Of a DNA stretch of 61,026 nucleotides, positions 60,954 through 61,026 are shown one piece after another. Numbering within the stretch: position 1 is the first letter of the stretch; every line of letters starts with the position of its first letter. The notes beneath the pieces were generated by a model that had not been told where the DNA came from, did no database searches, and saw only the letters and a list, made by a program, of their open reading frames with translations. Source of the DNA: an uncultured Ruminococcus sp. (GTDB taxonomy: Bacteria; Bacillota; Clostridia; Oscillospirales; Ruminococcaceae); assembly GCA_947624255.1 (NCBI GenBank), contig CANQJO010000012.1:1-61026 (forward strand), read 5' to 3'. The position numbers and the translations under genes are program-made.

Positions 60954-61026
60954 AGACCTGTTCTAAAACCTCAAAGTGTATGCTGAAAATTATAAATAGA
61001 GCAAATAAGAGAAGCCCTGAGAGCGA
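60954..61026 (-). mobile_element. IS5-family element, right end (copy 3, cut by window edge)
   Basis: AGACCTGTTCTAAAACCTC at 60954 and the next 55 bases match the right end of the copy at 1399-2305 in reverse orientation, with a few substitutions, and include codons for the last transposase residues. The remainder lies beyond the window. It shares GAGCAAATAAGAGAAGCC with the remnant at 9269, so these two copies are closer to each other than to copy 1. Confidence 0.9.

Noticed and set aside
1..61026. tRNA or rRNA genes
   Set aside because: No cloverleaf with a TTCGA-type arm and CCA end or rRNA signature was noticed; a tRNAscan run would settle this.

Overview
The window looks like a chromosomal segment of a cellulolytic, low-to-mid GC Gram-positive anaerobe of the genus Ruminococcus or a close relative. 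It carries two secreted glycoside hydrolases ending in dockerins (a GH9 endoglucanase with two near-identical CBM79-like modules and Thr-rich linkers, and a GH43-CBM22-type enzyme), which is the cellulosome style of R. flavefaciens and R. champanellensis. It also has Clostridia-type housekeeping blocks: spoIIAA-spoIIAB-sigF, dnaD-dnaI, mreBCD-PBP2 and lepA-hemW. The species cannot be fixed from sequence reading alone.

Layout. 1-4200 is a graveyard of mobile DNA: the 3' end of a group II intron sitting in a conjugative-element SNF2-type helicase gene, a full-length IS5-family copy, a zinc-ribbon tyrosine recombinase, a serine-recombinase fragment and an IS3-type remnant. 4229-9194 (minus) is a compact, translationally coupled operon: circularly permuted ATP-grasp, alpha-E protein, transglutaminase, an M14/AstE-like amidohydrolase, a second M14 homologue that has lost its zinc ligands, and a 56-residue Thr/Ser-rich peptide. 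It has a consensus promoter and a terminator-like leader hairpin, and it is the best candidate here for an undescribed peptide-modification system. 9402-14594 (plus) holds a small secreted protein, two tandemly duplicated lipoproteins, two ABC-2 permeases, an ATPase and a membrane-anchored protein, resembling a bacteriocin/self-protection export locus. 14595-16013 is hairpin-rich non-coding DNA and IS debris.

16014-21540 (minus) is a cobalamin-riboswitch-controlled locus: a lipoprotein form of the CbiK cobaltochelatase, a beta-sandwich lipoprotein and a BtuFCD-like importer. A promoter motif found upstream of both lipoprotein genes occurs again upstream of a SpoIIQ-like peptidase at 45 kb. 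21841-23627 (plus) encodes a MotA/ExbB-like channel protein with two ExbD-like partners, unusual in a monoderm. 23973-31114 contains the two dockerin enzymes flanking bioY-bioB, which has a BirA-type operator over its promoter.

31780-53490 is mostly core genome: a GH25 lipoprotein, dnaI-dnaD-HD hydrolase, homoserine dehydrogenase with an ACT regulator, a BofC-like protein, a flavin reductase, the sigF operon, hemW, lepA, a SpoIIQ-like peptidase, PBP2-mreD-mreC-mreB, dUTPase, a U32 peptidase and zapA. 53497-55488 is again IS3 and serine-recombinase debris. 55840-60934 (minus) holds an uncharacterised 383-aa protein, a 902-aa kinase-STAND-TPR protein and a Thr-rich lipoprotein behind a perfect promoter. 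The window ends inside a second copy of the IS5-family element; a third, truncated copy lies at 9269. Positions and domain limits were read by eye; family names rest on recognised motifs, not on database searches.
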